Positions 33,825 through 43,807 of a stretch of 64,000 nt of DNA are shown piece by piece. The stretch spans positions 62,001-126,000 of the forward strand of contig NZ_JAEUGD010000023.1 in NCBI RefSeq assembly GCF_016775155.1, in the 5' to 3' direction. The position numbers and the translations under genes were made by a program. Positions within the stretch are counted from its first letter, which is position 1; every line of letters starts with the position of its first letter. Under the pieces are notes generated by a model, which did not search any database, was not told where the DNA came from, and saw only the letters and a program-made list of their open reading frames with translations. This DNA is from Fulvivirga marina (lineage in GTDB: Bacteria; Bacteroidota; Bacteroidia; Cytophagales; Cyclobacteriaceae).

Positions 33825-34740
33825 TAATACTGGATAGTTTTCTTTCTCTGGAATTTTTTACAGCATCCTTAAAAGCATTTTTTCGCTCTTCCAATTTGCT
33901 CGGTCTCGTAAATGCCATAGCATATGCTTCTTTTATTGACTTTGAATTCCTTATATCTTTTACAATATCGATCCACTCATGAAAACACAGATAAACAGGA
34001 TTATAAGAGTTAACAGGGGTAGTTATGCCATATTCAGCTTGTTCCTCTTCTGGTTGAAATGTTCCGAATATTCTATCCCAGAATATAAATGTCGAACCAT
34101 AATTTTTATCCAGATACTTGGCGTTTTTAGCATGGTGGACCCGGTGATGAGAAGGTGTAGTGAAAATATATTCAATAGGTCTGGGCAACTTTCTGATATA
34201 TTCTGTGTGTATCCAAAACTGATATAATACTTCAATTTGATGGCAAATAAAGAATACCACAGGGTTGAATCCGGCCAATGCCACAGGAATAAAGAAAATG
34301 ATTTTAATATGTTGTGTCCACCCCAATCGAAAAGAGACAGACCAGTTGTATTTTGTTGAATTGTGGTGTGTAACATGTGTAGCCCACCAAAAACGGTTTT
34401 CGTGTGCAACTCGATGAGCCCAATATCTCCAAAAGTCAATCCAAATCAGACAAAGCACATAGGCCCACCAAGTATGGGGAATACTCCAGGGTACGAGGTT
34501 GTAGAAAAATAATATAATACCAAAGGTTGCTATTTTTATTGCTGCACTTATTCCAACGTTGACAAGCCCAATTACTGTAGCTGCTATGGTATCTTTACCG
34601 TCATAGAAATCTTTATTTTGACGAAAGCTAATTATCCATTCGATGATAACCAGTGATATCATTACCGGAGCGGCATATAAAATAATATTGGGCAGGTCCA
34701 TTGACAGAACCTGGTCAACCGTTAATTTTTCTTTTTCCAT
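33817..34740 (-). CDS. Sterol desaturase/fatty acid hydroxylase family membrane enzyme
   Basis: 307 residues. Hydrophobic helices at about 15-35, 50-80 and 90-110, then the tripartite His box of the di-iron hydroxylase superfamily: HRVAH, HVTHHN and HRVHHAKN. Such enzymes hydroxylate or desaturate lipids (fatty acids, sterols, ether lipids) at the membrane using O2. The bacterial substrate is unknown. It is coupled by an 8-base overlap to the VOC gene downstream; a functional link is not established. Confidence 0.9.
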   Translation of the reverse strand: MEKEKLTVDQVLSMDLPNIILYAAPVMISLVIIEWIISFRQNKDFYDGKDTIAATVIGLVNVGISAAIKIATFGIILFFYNLVPWSIPHTWWAYVLCLIWIDFWRYWAHRVAHENRFWWATHVTHHNSTKYNWSVSFRLGWTQHIKIIFFIPVALAGFNPVVFFICHQIEVLYQFWIHTEYIRKLPRPIEYIFTTPSHHRVHHAKNAKYLDKNYGSTFIFWDRIFGTFQPEEEQAEYGITTPVNSYNPVYLCFHEWIDIVKDIRNSKSIKEAYAMAFTRPSKLEERKNAFKDAVKNSRERKLSSINE

Positions 34741-34803
34741 CCTCTGTCTTTAGTTATAAAACTTGAAAGTTAAAGATATTGTCTGTCAATACTATAGAAT
34801 CTG

Positions 34804-35397
34804 CTATTTAATTCTGGTTAAATAGACTGTAGCCATTGAAGTGTTTACCTCTACTTTGTCACATATACCATTTCTAAAATGGTAAACATTAATCTGATTA
34901 TCAGGTTTGAGCAGCTCATACTTGTTTTGCGACACTTTCCGAATAGGGCAAAACTGACCATGCTTTTCTGAAAAAATCTCTTTTTTTAGAGGTGCATTAA
35001 AATATAGATATGCAATGCTTTCACTAATAAGACGATTCTCTATTTTCAATTCATCACCCTTTTTAATGTTATAGTTGCCTTTCAGTAGTTTAGCTGTTGT
35101 TTTAGATCGCTGTTTTTCATTTAAAAAATTTTCTGATAAAGACTCTTTTAGCACATTATTTTCATATTCAGCTTTGTAATATGCGGTGTGATTAAAATTG
35201 AGGATTAGCTTAAATTTTGCTTTGGTTTCTAGTTCGTAAATAACTTTATTATTAGCAAATGACTTTTTAGCGATCATGTACCCAATCGAATCTTCCTTAT
35301 AATCTATCCGGTAAATTAGCTTTTGAGCATGAGTTGTGATTACAGAGATTAATGAAGCCACTAGTAACACTACATAAACCGAAATTTTTATCGTCAT
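34804..35397 (-). CDS. Secreted DUF6134-like protein
   Basis: 197 residues with a signal peptide (1-24, cleaved after THA). The mature protein is beta-rich with repeated YELETKAKFKLILNFN and VYLTRIK-type strands. It resembles DUF6134 (related to DUF3108) periplasmic proteins, which are lipocalin- or LolA-like in shape. Function is unknown in that family. It stands alone on the minus strand and is divergent from the ECF sigma gene, with 134 bases between the starts. Confidence 0.6.
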   Translation of the reverse strand: MTIKISVYVVLLVASLISVITTHAQKLIYRIDYKEDSIGYMIAKKSFANNKVIYELETKAKFKLILNFNHTAYYKAEYENNVLKESLSENFLNEKQRSKTTAKLLKGNYNIKKGDELKIENRLISESIAYLYFNAPLKKEIFSEKHGQFCPIRKVSQNKYELLKPDNQINVYHFRNGICDKVEVNTSMATVYLTRIK

Positions 35398-35531
35398 TTG
35401 CTAATTGATGATGACAGATTCTTAAAAAATAGAAGCCACCTTTTTGAAAAGATAACGATTTATAAAAACTTTTCTTATAGGAAGGAAACCTCCATTTAAA
35501 ATTCTTGTCATTGTTATAACATATTAATTGA

Positions 35532-36098
35532 GTGGAGTCCGGACAACACACCATACATAAATATCTGGTGCAGCGTAGCCAGCAAGGAGATCGACAGGCG
35601 CAGAACGAGCTGTATAAGCTGTATGTGAAGGCTATGTATAATATCTGCCGTAGAATGATGGGAGATGAAGAAGAGGCTCGCGATGTGTTACAGGATGCCT
35701 TTATTACGGCATTTAGCATGATCAACTCTTTGAAGAGTGAAGTTACGTTTAGCGCATGGATCAAGAGAATTGTTGTCAACCATTGCCTTAATGCGTTGAA
35801 AAAAAGAAAGTTGATGACCGTGGCTATGGAAGATCATCAGGACTTTGAAGAGGAACAAGAAGTAGACCTTGATTATTCAAAGTATGAAGCCAGGCGAGTC
35901 CTTGAAGCTATAGATCAGATCTCTGAAGGCTGTAAAACGGTACTGAACTTATATCTTTTTGAGGGTTATGATCATAAGGAGATAGGGGAAATTCTCGGAA
36001 TTACAGAATCGGCGTCAAAAGCTCAGTACAGTAAGGCGAAGAGTAAGGTTAGAAAAATTTTGAGTATTAAAGACAAAGTTCATGAAAGACAAGCTTAA
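35532..36098 (+). CDS. ECF sigma factor
   Basis: 188 residues. Region 2 (about 15-85) includes NELYKLYVKAMYNIC and DVLQDAFITAFSM. Region 4 (about 120-180) ends with LFEGYDHKEIGEILGITESA, a clear HTH. The start is GTG at 35532, because a TGA stop in frame lies directly upstream. It heads a three-gene operon with overlapping frames: a membrane anti-sigma-like protein (17-base overlap) and a DUF4097 protein. By family analogy it responds to envelope stress; its target promoters are not visible. Confidence 0.93.
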   Translation: MESGQHTIHKYLVQRSQQGDRQAQNELYKLYVKAMYNICRRMMGDEEEARDVLQDAFITAFSMINSLKSEVTFSAWIKRIVVNHCLNALKKRKLMTVAMEDHQDFEEEQEVDLDYSKYEARRVLEAIDQISEGCKTVLNLYLFEGYDHKEIGEILGITESASKAQYSKAKSKVRKILSIKDKVHERQA

Positions 36099-36609
36099 AG
36101 AGTCAGTCGATAGCAGAAGGGAAGATTTTGACTTGTTTGATGCCGATTTTGACCAAATGTGGAGTAATGTAGAACAGGGGTTGAATAAATCCCGCCGGAA
36201 TATTTGGCCCTTTGCTGGCAAAATTGCTGCGACAATTTTGTTGTTAGTAATAGTAGGCTGGGGTTTTATAAGTTTGAAGTTTAACGATAGCTCAGAAGGT
36301 GTGGCTTTACATGAAATTTCGCCTGAACTCGCCGAAACCGAATATTATTACTCTCAACAAGTCGCAGAAAAACTAAGTATTATTAAAGCCAGCAAAGCAG
36401 GCGTTGATAAGGAAGTAATGGATAATCTTATAGCCTTGGATAGTGCTTATCAGGACCTTAAACAGGACCTTAAGGATAATGCAGATAATGAAGAAGTGGT
36501 GGAAGCAATGATCACTAATTACAGGCTCAAACTTAGCATTCTCGAACAAATTTTAAAGGAAATCAAGCAACATGATAATAGAGAACAAAATAGTGAGGTT
36601 AATATTTAG
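36082..36609 (+). CDS. Probable membrane anti-sigma factor
   Basis: 175 residues: a cytoplasmic N-terminus (1-43) that could bind the sigma factor, one TM helix (about 46-68, KIAATILLLVIVGWGFISL) and a helical, coiled-coil extracytoplasmic part (about 85-170). It lacks a zinc-type anti-sigma motif (HxxxCxxC). Its start overlaps the sigma gene by 17 bases and its end overlaps the DUF4097 gene by 38 bases, so all three are tightly coupled. The role is inferred from position and topology. Confidence 0.75.
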   Translation: MKDKLKESVDSRREDFDLFDADFDQMWSNVEQGLNKSRRNIWPFAGKIAATILLLVIVGWGFISLKFNDSSEGVALHEISPELAETEYYYSQQVAEKLSIIKASKAGVDKEVMDNLIALDSAYQDLKQDLKDNADNEEVVEAMITNYRLKLSILEQILKEIKQHDNREQNSEVNI

Positions 36610-37726
36610 TGCAGTATTATGCGCTTGTTTTCTACAGGCAGCTGCCAAACCGGGTGATAACGATGACACCAAACTTACAAAAACAATTGAAAGGGATTTC
36701 AGTATGTCCGAAAATGGCTATCTGGAACTTATCAATAAATATGGACAAGTGGTGATCAACACCTGGTCTAAAGACTCTGTAAATGTAAAAGTAAAAATTA
36801 CTGCATACGGAAAGGACTACGATGATGCTGAAAAAATGCTGGAAAGAGTAGATATAGATTTCAGAAGTACCAGTCCATACCTGACCATAGAGACCATTTT
36901 AGATAGAAAGTCAGGTTTTTTTAAGGAGCTGTGGAACAACATCAGCGATTATTCTAAAACACTTCTCAGTAAAAACAAGATTGAGATTGATTATGAGATT
37001 AACATGCCTGAAACTATGGTGTTGGATATTGAAAATAAATTCGGCGACATTTACATGCATGAGGTGAGTGGCAAATGCCGAATTAATTTGATGCATGGTA
37101 ACCTTAGAGCCAATAAGTTTAATGCTGCTTCAAATATTGAAGTTGGGTATGGAGATGTCAGAATAAAGCAACTGAACGAGGGTGTGTTGGTGCTAAAAGG
37201 AGTTGAAGCGGATATCATTAAACTGGGTAATGTCAATATTAAGAGTAGTTCGTCAGAAGTAACGATTAAAGAAGCTAATAAAATATCCTTGGACTCGAGA
37301 GGTGATCAACGCTTTAATATTGATAAAGTTAGTATTCTGGAGGGTAAGGCCACATTTTCGAAAATAGAACTGCAAGAAATGGAAAAAACCCTGAAGTTGG
37401 ATATGAACTATGGGGAATTGCGGGTGAAATCAATACCTTTCAGCTTCAATAAAATTGACCTTTCCGGGAAGTATACTGATATAACACTTGGTTTTATGCC
37501 AAACAGCTATCTTCTGGTAGATATTTCAGCGAAGGACGAGTCGCTTTTTCTACCTCATGAAAATGTAAAACTGGATAAAGTATATACCGATGATAAACAG
37601 AGGTATGTCAGGGTAAAAGGGAGAATAGGAGCAAAATCCAATTACCCAGGCAATGTTTATATTAATACATCCGGTGGTGATGTGACCATCAATGTACCAG
37701 GGTTACAACATTCGGTAAATAAGTAG
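36572..37726 (+). CDS. Secreted DUF4097-like beta-solenoid protein
   Basis: 384 residues. A signal peptide (about 1-27, ending LQAAAKP) is followed by a long beta-rich chain: an opening GYLELINKYGQVVINTWSKD typical of the DUF4097 (adhesin-like/LiaX-type) family, then repeated ladder strands (GDIYMHEVSGKCRINLMHGN and later GNVYINTSGGDVTINVPG). It is the third gene of the ECF operon with a 38-base overlap. Likely a periplasmic or surface element linked to that sigma circuit; its molecular activity is unknown. Confidence 0.8.
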   Translation: MIIENKIVRLIFSAVLCACFLQAAAKPGDNDDTKLTKTIERDFSMSENGYLELINKYGQVVINTWSKDSVNVKVKITAYGKDYDDAEKMLERVDIDFRSTSPYLTIETILDRKSGFFKELWNNISDYSKTLLSKNKIEIDYEINMPETMVLDIENKFGDIYMHEVSGKCRINLMHGNLRANKFNAASNIEVGYGDVRIKQLNEGVLVLKGVEADIIKLGNVNIKSSSSEVTIKEANKISLDSRGDQRFNIDKVSILEGKATFSKIELQEMEKTLKLDMNYGELRVKSIPFSFNKIDLSGKYTDITLGFMPNSYLLVDISAKDESLFLPHENVKLDKVYTDDKQRYVRVKGRIGAKSNYPGNVYINTSGGDVTINVPGLQHSVNK

Positions 37727-37806
37727 CCGGGCAGAAGTTAATCTTTTTGCGACTGTTAAAAATAAAGTTATATCGTTAGTTTTATATACTTTATAAACAC
37801 GTCGCC

Positions 37807-39111
37807 ATGAAAATTACCTATTTGCTTTTCTTTTTGCTGATCGCAATACAACTATCAGCCCAAGAAAATTCTATACAAGATATTGCCAGCCAAAAGGCAG
37901 CCCAGATTGAGGAGAAAACTATTGAGTGGAGAAGATATTTTCATGAAAACCCGGAGCTTTCAAACAGAGAGTTCGAGACTTCAAAAAAAATCGCTGCTCA
38001 TTTAAAAAATCTTGGTATGGACGTACAGACCGGCGTGGCTAAAACAGGTGTGGTAGGAATACTAAAAGGAGGTAGAAGGGGTCCGGTTGTGGCATTGAGA
38101 GCCGATATAGATGCGCTGCCCGTTACGGAGAAAACAGGATTGCCTTTTGCATCAACGGTCGTAACGGAGTACAACGGAGTGGAAACTGGTGTTATGCATG
38201 CCTGTGGCCATGATACACATATAGCTATTTTGTTGAGCGTGGCCGAGGTGCTATCGTCTATAAAAGAAGATTTACCCGGGACCGTTAAATTTATTTTTCA
38301 ACCAGCAGAGGAAGGAGCACCTCCGGGCGAAACGGGAGGAGCAGGGCTGATGGTGAAAGAAGGTGTTTTAAAAAATCCGGCTCCGGAAGTTATTTTTGGT
38401 TTACACATTAGTGCGGGCACTCCTGTAGGACAGATCAACTATAAACCAGGAGGTGCGATGGCAGCTTCTGATAGGTTTACCATTACGGTAAAAGGACAGC
38501 AGGCTCACGGGTCAACTCCTTGGGGAGGTGTAGATCCCATAGTGGTGTCGGCACAGATAATTAACGGTCTGCAAACAATCATCAGTCGTCAAACAGAACT
38601 CACTAAAGAGGCAGCCGTGCTTACCGTTGGAATGATCAGAGGAGGGGTGCGCTTCAATATTATTCCTGAGGAGGTTGAATTAATTGGTACTATACGCACC
38701 TTGGATACCTCGATGCAGGAAATGATCCATAACAAGGTGAGGTTAACTGCAACCAAAATAGCCGAAAGCTCAGGTGCTACAGCTCATGTTGATATACAAA
38801 AGCTGGTACCTGTCACATACAATGACCCAGAGTTAACTTCGAGAATGGTCTCATCTTTAGAGCGAGCAGCAGGAAAGGGTAATGTCAATTTGGTTAATGC
38901 GGTTACTGGTGCTGAGGATTTTTCTTTTTTTCAGAAAGAAATACCCGGACTGTACATATTTGTAGGGGGTCGATCTTTGGGCTCTTCTGAACCCGCTGTA
39001 AATTTAGGGGGGCATCATACACCTGATTTTATAATCGACGAAAGTGGTATGCTTACTGGTGTAAAAGCTCTGCTAAACCTTACTCTGGATTATATGGAAA
39101 TGAACAAATGA
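37807..39111 (+). CDS. Exported M20 amidohydrolase
   Basis: 434 residues with a signal peptide (1-19, cleaved after SAQ), so it is periplasmic. The M20D catalytic core includes ALRADIDALPVTEKTG, MHACGHDTH (Cys133, His135), FQPAEEG (Glu168/Glu169) and a lid domain AHGSTPWGGVDP. The family removes N-acyl groups from amino acids or peptides with two metal ions. The substrate is not readable. The stop overlaps the next start (ATGA), so it works in an operon with the PLP enzyme. Confidence 0.93.
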   Translation: MKITYLLFFLLIAIQLSAQENSIQDIASQKAAQIEEKTIEWRRYFHENPELSNREFETSKKIAAHLKNLGMDVQTGVAKTGVVGILKGGRRGPVVALRADIDALPVTEKTGLPFASTVVTEYNGVETGVMHACGHDTHIAILLSVAEVLSSIKEDLPGTVKFIFQPAEEGAPPGETGGAGLMVKEGVLKNPAPEVIFGLHISAGTPVGQINYKPGGAMAASDRFTITVKGQQAHGSTPWGGVDPIVVSAQIINGLQTIISRQTELTKEAAVLTVGMIRGGVRFNIIPEEVELIGTIRTLDTSMQEMIHNKVRLTATKIAESSGATAHVDIQKLVPVTYNDPELTSRMVSSLERAAGKGNVNLVNAVTGAEDFSFFQKEIPGLYIFVGGRSLGSSEPAVNLGGHHTPDFIIDESGMLTGVKALLNLTLDYMEMNK

Positions 39112-40007
39112 TGCTTAAGCTTTATGAAAACCCTTCCGTTGAGGAGGTTAAGGAGACGTGGATTAATGAGAAAGGGATTCGACTCTTTATTAAAAGAGAA
39201 GATAGGATACATCCCTATGTTTCCGGAAATAAGTGGAGGAAGCTCAAATACAATTTACTTAAGGCGCACGAAGATGGTCACCGCACGCTTCTAACTTTTG
39301 GTGGAGCTTATTCAAACCATATTTATGCAGCAGCGGCCGCAGCGAAAGAAGCGGGGTTTCAATCCATTGGTGTTATCCGCGGGGACGAGCTTGCTGACAA
39401 ACCTTTAAACACCACGTTGAGTTTTGCCAGGGATAATGGCATGAGATTTCATTTTGTAACTCGGGAGAATTACCGAAATAAAAGGGAGGAACAGTTCATA
39501 GCGAGCCTTCGGGAATTATTTGGAGAATTTTATTTATTGCCTGAGGGGGGTACTAACGATTTGGCAATAAAAGGCTGTGAAGAAATTGTAGATGATGAAG
39601 TTAGGAGTTTCGATTTCATCGCTCTGCCTGTAGGAACTGGAGGCACGATATCCGGAGTTATTTCTGCATCTGATAAGTATCAGCAAGTGATTGGCTTTTC
39701 TGCTTTGAAAGGAGATTTTCTTATTGATGATGTTAAAAACTTTTTAAGTACCTATCAGCATAACAGACCGCTGAGTCTGAATTGGCAAATTGAGACAGAC
39801 TATCATTTTGGGGGTTACGCTAAAACGACTTCCAAATTGATCAACTTTATAAGGCAATTTGAAGCTGCACATGACATTCCATTGGATCAGGTATACACGG
39901 GCAAGATGATGTACGGTGTTTACGATAAAATAAGTAAAGGATACTTTGATGAAGGCGCAAAAATACTAGCCATCCATACTGGAGGCTTACAGGGTAGAAG
40001 GTTATAA
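39108..40007 (+). CDS. PLP-dependent ACC deaminase/D-cysteine desulfhydrase-like enzyme
   Basis: 299 residues of fold type II. The PLP lysine lies in SGNKWRKLKYN. FGGAYSNHIYAAAAA supplies the substrate carboxylate and phosphate loop, and PVGTGGTISGV the second phosphate loop. Members deaminate 1-aminocyclopropane-1-carboxylate or desulfurate D-cysteine; the two cannot be told apart here. It is cytoplasmic and coupled by a four-base overlap to the exported M20 hydrolase, which may supply its amino-acid substrate (inference). Two ATGs are adjacent; the first overlaps the upstream stop. Confidence 0.9.
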   Translation: MMLKLYENPSVEEVKETWINEKGIRLFIKREDRIHPYVSGNKWRKLKYNLLKAHEDGHRTLLTFGGAYSNHIYAAAAAAKEAGFQSIGVIRGDELADKPLNTTLSFARDNGMRFHFVTRENYRNKREEQFIASLRELFGEFYLLPEGGTNDLAIKGCEEIVDDEVRSFDFIALPVGTGGTISGVISASDKYQQVIGFSALKGDFLIDDVKNFLSTYQHNRPLSLNWQIETDYHFGGYAKTTSKLINFIRQFEAAHDIPLDQVYTGKMMYGVYDKISKGYFDEGAKILAIHTGGLQGRRL

Positions 40008-40026
40008 GATCTTGAGGTCGGACTTA

Positions 40027-40632
40027 TTATTTTCTTTTTATTGAAGTTAACCAGGTGCCAATACCTCTACGACTCGGTTGCTCTGCTAAGATACCTGCTT
40101 CAGAGGCACTCTTTACAGATTCAACGGTATAAAAAGCGCTTGGTACATGATTTTGTATTTCGGCTTGTAGCAATGGCAGATTATCCCTTTTTACTACAGT
40201 GAACAGTAGTTTTTCTTCACCTGTTCCGCTCTGTGCAGATACCAGAGTATATCGGACTTTTTGAGTTTCCAAAACATTGATTAACCCTGATAGGTCTTCG
40301 GAAGAAATTACCCTTACGACTACATTCCCTAAAGCGAGTCGTTCTTCAATTAGCATGCCTACCATGATACCAGCAGCAAAACCTGCTGGATAAGCGATAT
40401 ATGAATAAACATTGTCGATGTGTTGAAAAATTTGCCCTATGGCCAACAACCAGATCAAGGACTCAAAAAAACCGAGAATTGTTGAAATTAACTTTCGGCC
40501 CGTCATCACAAAAATTATCCTTATCGTATTGATGGAAACATCCATTATCCTTGCAAAGAAAATCATTAAAGGCAAGATTATGATTCGGAATGTCTCCTGG
40601 TCTATTCCGTAGGTTGATAAAAACTCTTCCAT
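40027..40632 (-). CDS. UPF0316/DUF2179 membrane protein
   Basis: 201 residues. Three TM helices are visible (about 17-38, 52-70, 75-97), followed by a cytoplasmic ferredoxin-like DUF2179 domain (about 100-170: VVVRVISSEDLSGLINVL, LLFTVVKRDNLPLLQAEI). UPF0316 members are small regulators of unknown ligand; DUF2179 domains are thought to bind small molecules. It is directly downstream of radA (23 bases) on the same strand. Confidence 0.88.
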   Translation of the reverse strand: MEEFLSTYGIDQETFRIIILPLMIFFARIMDVSINTIRIIFVMTGRKLISTILGFFESLIWLLAIGQIFQHIDNVYSYIAYPAGFAAGIMVGMLIEERLALGNVVVRVISSEDLSGLINVLETQKVRYTLVSAQSGTGEEKLLFTVVKRDNLPLLQAEIQNHVPSAFYTVESVKSASEAGILAEQPSRRGIGTWLTSIKRK

Positions 40633-40655
40633 CTCTTTCTAATTAACTTGACAAG

Positions 40656-42035
40656 CTACCCTAATAAGTCGTTAAATACCTCAGTAATCCGAGCAAAGGG
40701 TTTTATAGTTATCTGATACTTTTTAGGGTCTATACCCTTCATACCAAATTTTGAAACATAAACTTCTTCAAATCCAAGCTTCTGTGCTTCTGCAATTCTA
40801 TTGTCAAGGCGATTTACAGCACGTAGTTCTCCTCCCAACCCGACTTCAGCGGCAAAGCAGGTTTTGTCCGAAATAGTCACCTCTTCCAAAGAAGAGATAA
40901 TGGCGCAACATACAGCCAGGTCAATGGCTGGGTCTTCCACCTTGATACCGCCGGCCATGTTGAGAAACACATCCTGCAAACCTAGCCTGAAACCACATCG
41001 TTTTTCCAATACTGCCAGCAACATGTTTAGCCTGCGGGCATCGTACCCGGTTGAACTCCTTTGAGGAGTACCATATGCTGCTGTGCTAACCAATGACTGA
41101 ATTTCAATAAGCAAAGGTCTGTTACCTTCAATGGTGGCCCCTATAGTTACCCCACTGAGCTCGGTATCTTTTTGTGAAATCAGAATTTCAGACGGATTAC
41201 TTACCTCTCTGAGTCCTGTACCCATCATCTCATAAATGCCCAATTCAGAAGTAGAGCCAAAGCGGTTTTTTGTGGTTCGTAAAATTCTATAAGTCAAATG
41301 TCGGTCTCCCTCAAATTGGAGTACAGTATCTACCATGTGCTCAAGCACCTTTGGTCCTGCTATAGCACCTTCTTTAGTGATGTGACCTACGAGAAAAACT
41401 GGTGTAGCTGTTTCTTTTGCATGTTTAATGAGTTCAGCTGTACACTGCTTGACCTGAGAAACACTTCCAGCAGCTGATTCGATATTGCCAGAATGTAATG
41501 TCTGAACAGAGTCCACAACCAGTATATCCGGCTTAACCAATTCAATTTGTTGAAAAATATTCTGAGTGGAAGTTTCGGCCAAAATGTAGCACTCTTCTGA
41601 ACTCTTGATCTCAGTCATGCGATCGGCCCGCATCTTGATTTGCTGCTCACTTTCCTCGCCTGAAACATAGAGCACTTTCTGTTTAACGGAAAGCCCTATT
41701 TGTAACATCAATGTCGACTTACCAATGCCGGGTTCTCCGGCAATAAGTATAACAGAGCCTGGCACAAGCCCACCACCAAGCACTCTGTTTAACTCTCCAC
41801 TTCTGGTATTAATACGTTGCTCTTTTTCGTGGGTGATGTCCTCAATCTTTTTCGGTGTGGATACCACTTTCTCTCCGCCACTATTTCGCCAGTCATTTTT
41901 ATCTGTTCCTGAAGGTTTTTTAGTAACTTCTTCAACGAAACTATTCCACGTATTACATGCAGGGCATTTGCCCAGCCATTTGGCAGATTCGTAGCCACAG
42001 TTCTGGCAGAAATATACGGTTTTGGTTTTAGCCAT
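40656..42035 (-). CDS. radA: DNA repair protein RadA
   Basis: 459 residues. It is a RecA-like ATPase that helps branch migration and recombination intermediate processing. The N-terminal zinc finger has Cys10, Cys13, Cys24 and Cys27. Walker A GEPGIGKST, Walker B LVVDSVQTLHSG, the RadA-specific KNRFG motif and a C-terminal Lon-protease-like domain (about 290-455) are all present. Monocistronic or followed by the UPF0316 gene. Divergent from gpmI. A TAnnTTTG match on the minus strand lies at 42043-42050, very close to the start. Confidence 0.97.
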   Translation of the reverse strand: MAKTKTVYFCQNCGYESAKWLGKCPACNTWNSFVEEVTKKPSGTDKNDWRNSGGEKVVSTPKKIEDITHEKEQRINTRSGELNRVLGGGLVPGSVILIAGEPGIGKSTLMLQIGLSVKQKVLYVSGEESEQQIKMRADRMTEIKSSEECYILAETSTQNIFQQIELVKPDILVVDSVQTLHSGNIESAAGSVSQVKQCTAELIKHAKETATPVFLVGHITKEGAIAGPKVLEHMVDTVLQFEGDRHLTYRILRTTKNRFGSTSELGIYEMMGTGLREVSNPSEILISQKDTELSGVTIGATIEGNRPLLIEIQSLVSTAAYGTPQRSSTGYDARRLNMLLAVLEKRCGFRLGLQDVFLNMAGGIKVEDPAIDLAVCCAIISSLEEVTISDKTCFAAEVGLGGELRAVNRLDNRIAEAQKLGFEEVYVSKFGMKGIDPKKYQITIKPFARITEVFNDLLG

Positions 42036-42282
42036 ATCGCTCCAAATATAGACAATATACGTTTTCTGACATATAAGTATTTCTCTGTAATAACTTTTTG
42101 AAAGAGGCAGAGCTTAATTGAACCTTTTTTAACTGTGCCCAATGTATGTGTTTGATTTAGGGCCGCTTTAGATAAGAATGATACGACGATTAATAGTACA
42201 CAACAAATTAACTTTTAACGGATTGCTTTGAATACCATCTTAAAATTAACGTTTTTTGCGTTTTAACAGTAAAAATGCGCTT

Positions 42283-43803
42283 ATGAACAAGAAAGTACTT
42301 CTGATGATCCTTGATGGTTGGGGTTTAGGAGAAAACCCGGAAATATCTGCTATTGCCAAGGCAAAGACCCCTTTTATGGATTCCGTTTGGGAGAAATACC
42401 CCCATAGCAAGTTAGAGGCTTCAGGCCTGGCTGTTGGTTTGCCGGAAGGGCAAATGGGGAATTCAGAAGTAGGTCATATGAACATAGGTGCTGGGAGAGT
42501 GGTATATCAGGATCTGGTTAAGATCAACAAGGCATTTGAGGAGCATACCATCGATGATAATCCGGTTTTAAACGATGCCTTTGATTATGCAAAAAAAGAA
42601 AATAAGAAGCTTCATTTTATTGGTTTAGTTTCTGACGGAGGGGTGCACTCGCATATTAATCATGTAAAGGGGCTTTGTTCTATAGCCAATGAGAAAGGCC
42701 TTGATCAGGTTTACATACATGCTTTTACAGATGGCCGGGACACTGACCCTAAGGGAGGAGAAAAGTATTTGACTGATTTGCAGGCTCACACGGAGAAAAC
42801 TACTGGTAAAATAGCCTCGGTTGTTGGCAGGTATTATGCCATGGACCGTGATAACCGTTGGGAACGTGTAAAAAAAGCGTATGACCTAATGGTCCACGGT
42901 GAAGGTAAGCAGACAGAAGATGTGCTTTTGGCTGTAAAGGAATCTTACCAGGAAGGTGTTACGGATGAATTTATTTTGCCGATAGTATGTGTTGACGAAA
43001 ACAATCAGCCATTGGCAAAAATTGAAGATGGTGATGTTGTGATCTGTTTTAACTTTAGAACCGACAGAGGAAGGCAGATTACCCAGGCATTAACGCAAAA
43101 GGATTTTCATGATCAAAATATGCATAAGTTAGATCTGTATTATGTGACCATGACTACTTACGATGATACCTTTAATGGTGTGAAGGTTATTTTTGAGAAA
43201 GATAATTTACAAAATACTCTTGGTGAGGTGCTTGAGATAAATCATAAGAAGCAAATCAGAATAGCTGAAACCGAGAAATACCCGCATGTTACGTTTTTCT
43301 TTTCAGGAGGTCGAGAAGGAGAGTTTGAAGGAGAAAAGCGCATACTGTGCCCTTCTCCTAAAGTAGCAACTTATGATTTGCAACCTGAAATGAGTGCAAA
43401 AGACATTAGGGACAAGATTATTCCAGAACTAGATAGCAAAGCACCTGATTTTATATGTCTTAATTTTGCAAACCCCGATATGGTGGGGCATACTGGTGTG
43501 TTTGAAGCTGCAGTTAAAGCATGTGAAACAGTTGATAGCTGCGCTCAGGCCGTCACCGAGGCAGCCTTAAAAAATGGCTATTCCACTATAATCATAGCTG
43601 ACCATGGAAATTCAGATATCATGATCAATCCAGATGGTACACCAAATACAGCACACACTACCAACCTTGTGCCTTGTGTTTTCGTTGAGGATAATTTTAA
43701 TGGCCCTGTTAAAGATGGTAAACTTGGTGATTTGGCACCTACCATACTAAAAATGATGGGAGTAACAGTACCATCAGAAATGACAGGAGAAGTATTGATC
43801 TGA
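42283..43803 (+). CDS. gpmI: Cofactor-independent phosphoglycerate mutase
   Basis: 506 residues from the ATG at 42283; a TTG at 42256 would add an unnatural N-terminus. It interconverts 3- and 2-phosphoglycerate in glycolysis with two Mn ions. The alkaline-phosphatase-like core shows LMILDGWG (Asp11) and MGNSEVGHMNIGAGR with catalytic Ser61, HAFTDGRDTDPKG, and the C-terminal metal sites NPDMVGHTG and ADHGNSD. Full length. It is followed 4 bases later by a lipoprotein gene with no evident metabolic link. Confidence 0.97.
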   Translation: MNKKVLLMILDGWGLGENPEISAIAKAKTPFMDSVWEKYPHSKLEASGLAVGLPEGQMGNSEVGHMNIGAGRVVYQDLVKINKAFEEHTIDDNPVLNDAFDYAKKENKKLHFIGLVSDGGVHSHINHVKGLCSIANEKGLDQVYIHAFTDGRDTDPKGGEKYLTDLQAHTEKTTGKIASVVGRYYAMDRDNRWERVKKAYDLMVHGEGKQTEDVLLAVKESYQEGVTDEFILPIVCVDENNQPLAKIEDGDVVICFNFRTDRGRQITQALTQKDFHDQNMHKLDLYYVTMTTYDDTFNGVKVIFEKDNLQNTLGEVLEINHKKQIRIAETEKYPHVTFFFSGGREGEFEGEKRILCPSPKVATYDLQPEMSAKDIRDKIIPELDSKAPDFICLNFANPDMVGHTGVFEAAVKACETVDSCAQAVTEAALKNGYSTIIIADHGNSDIMINPDGTPNTAHTTNLVPCVFVEDNFNGPVKDGKLGDLAPTILKMMGVTVPSEMTGEVLI

Positions 43804-43807
43804 TCTG

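Noticed and set aside
42256-42282. TTG start for gpmI
   Set aside because: The ATG at 42283 gives the standard N-terminus MNKKVLLMILDGWG.
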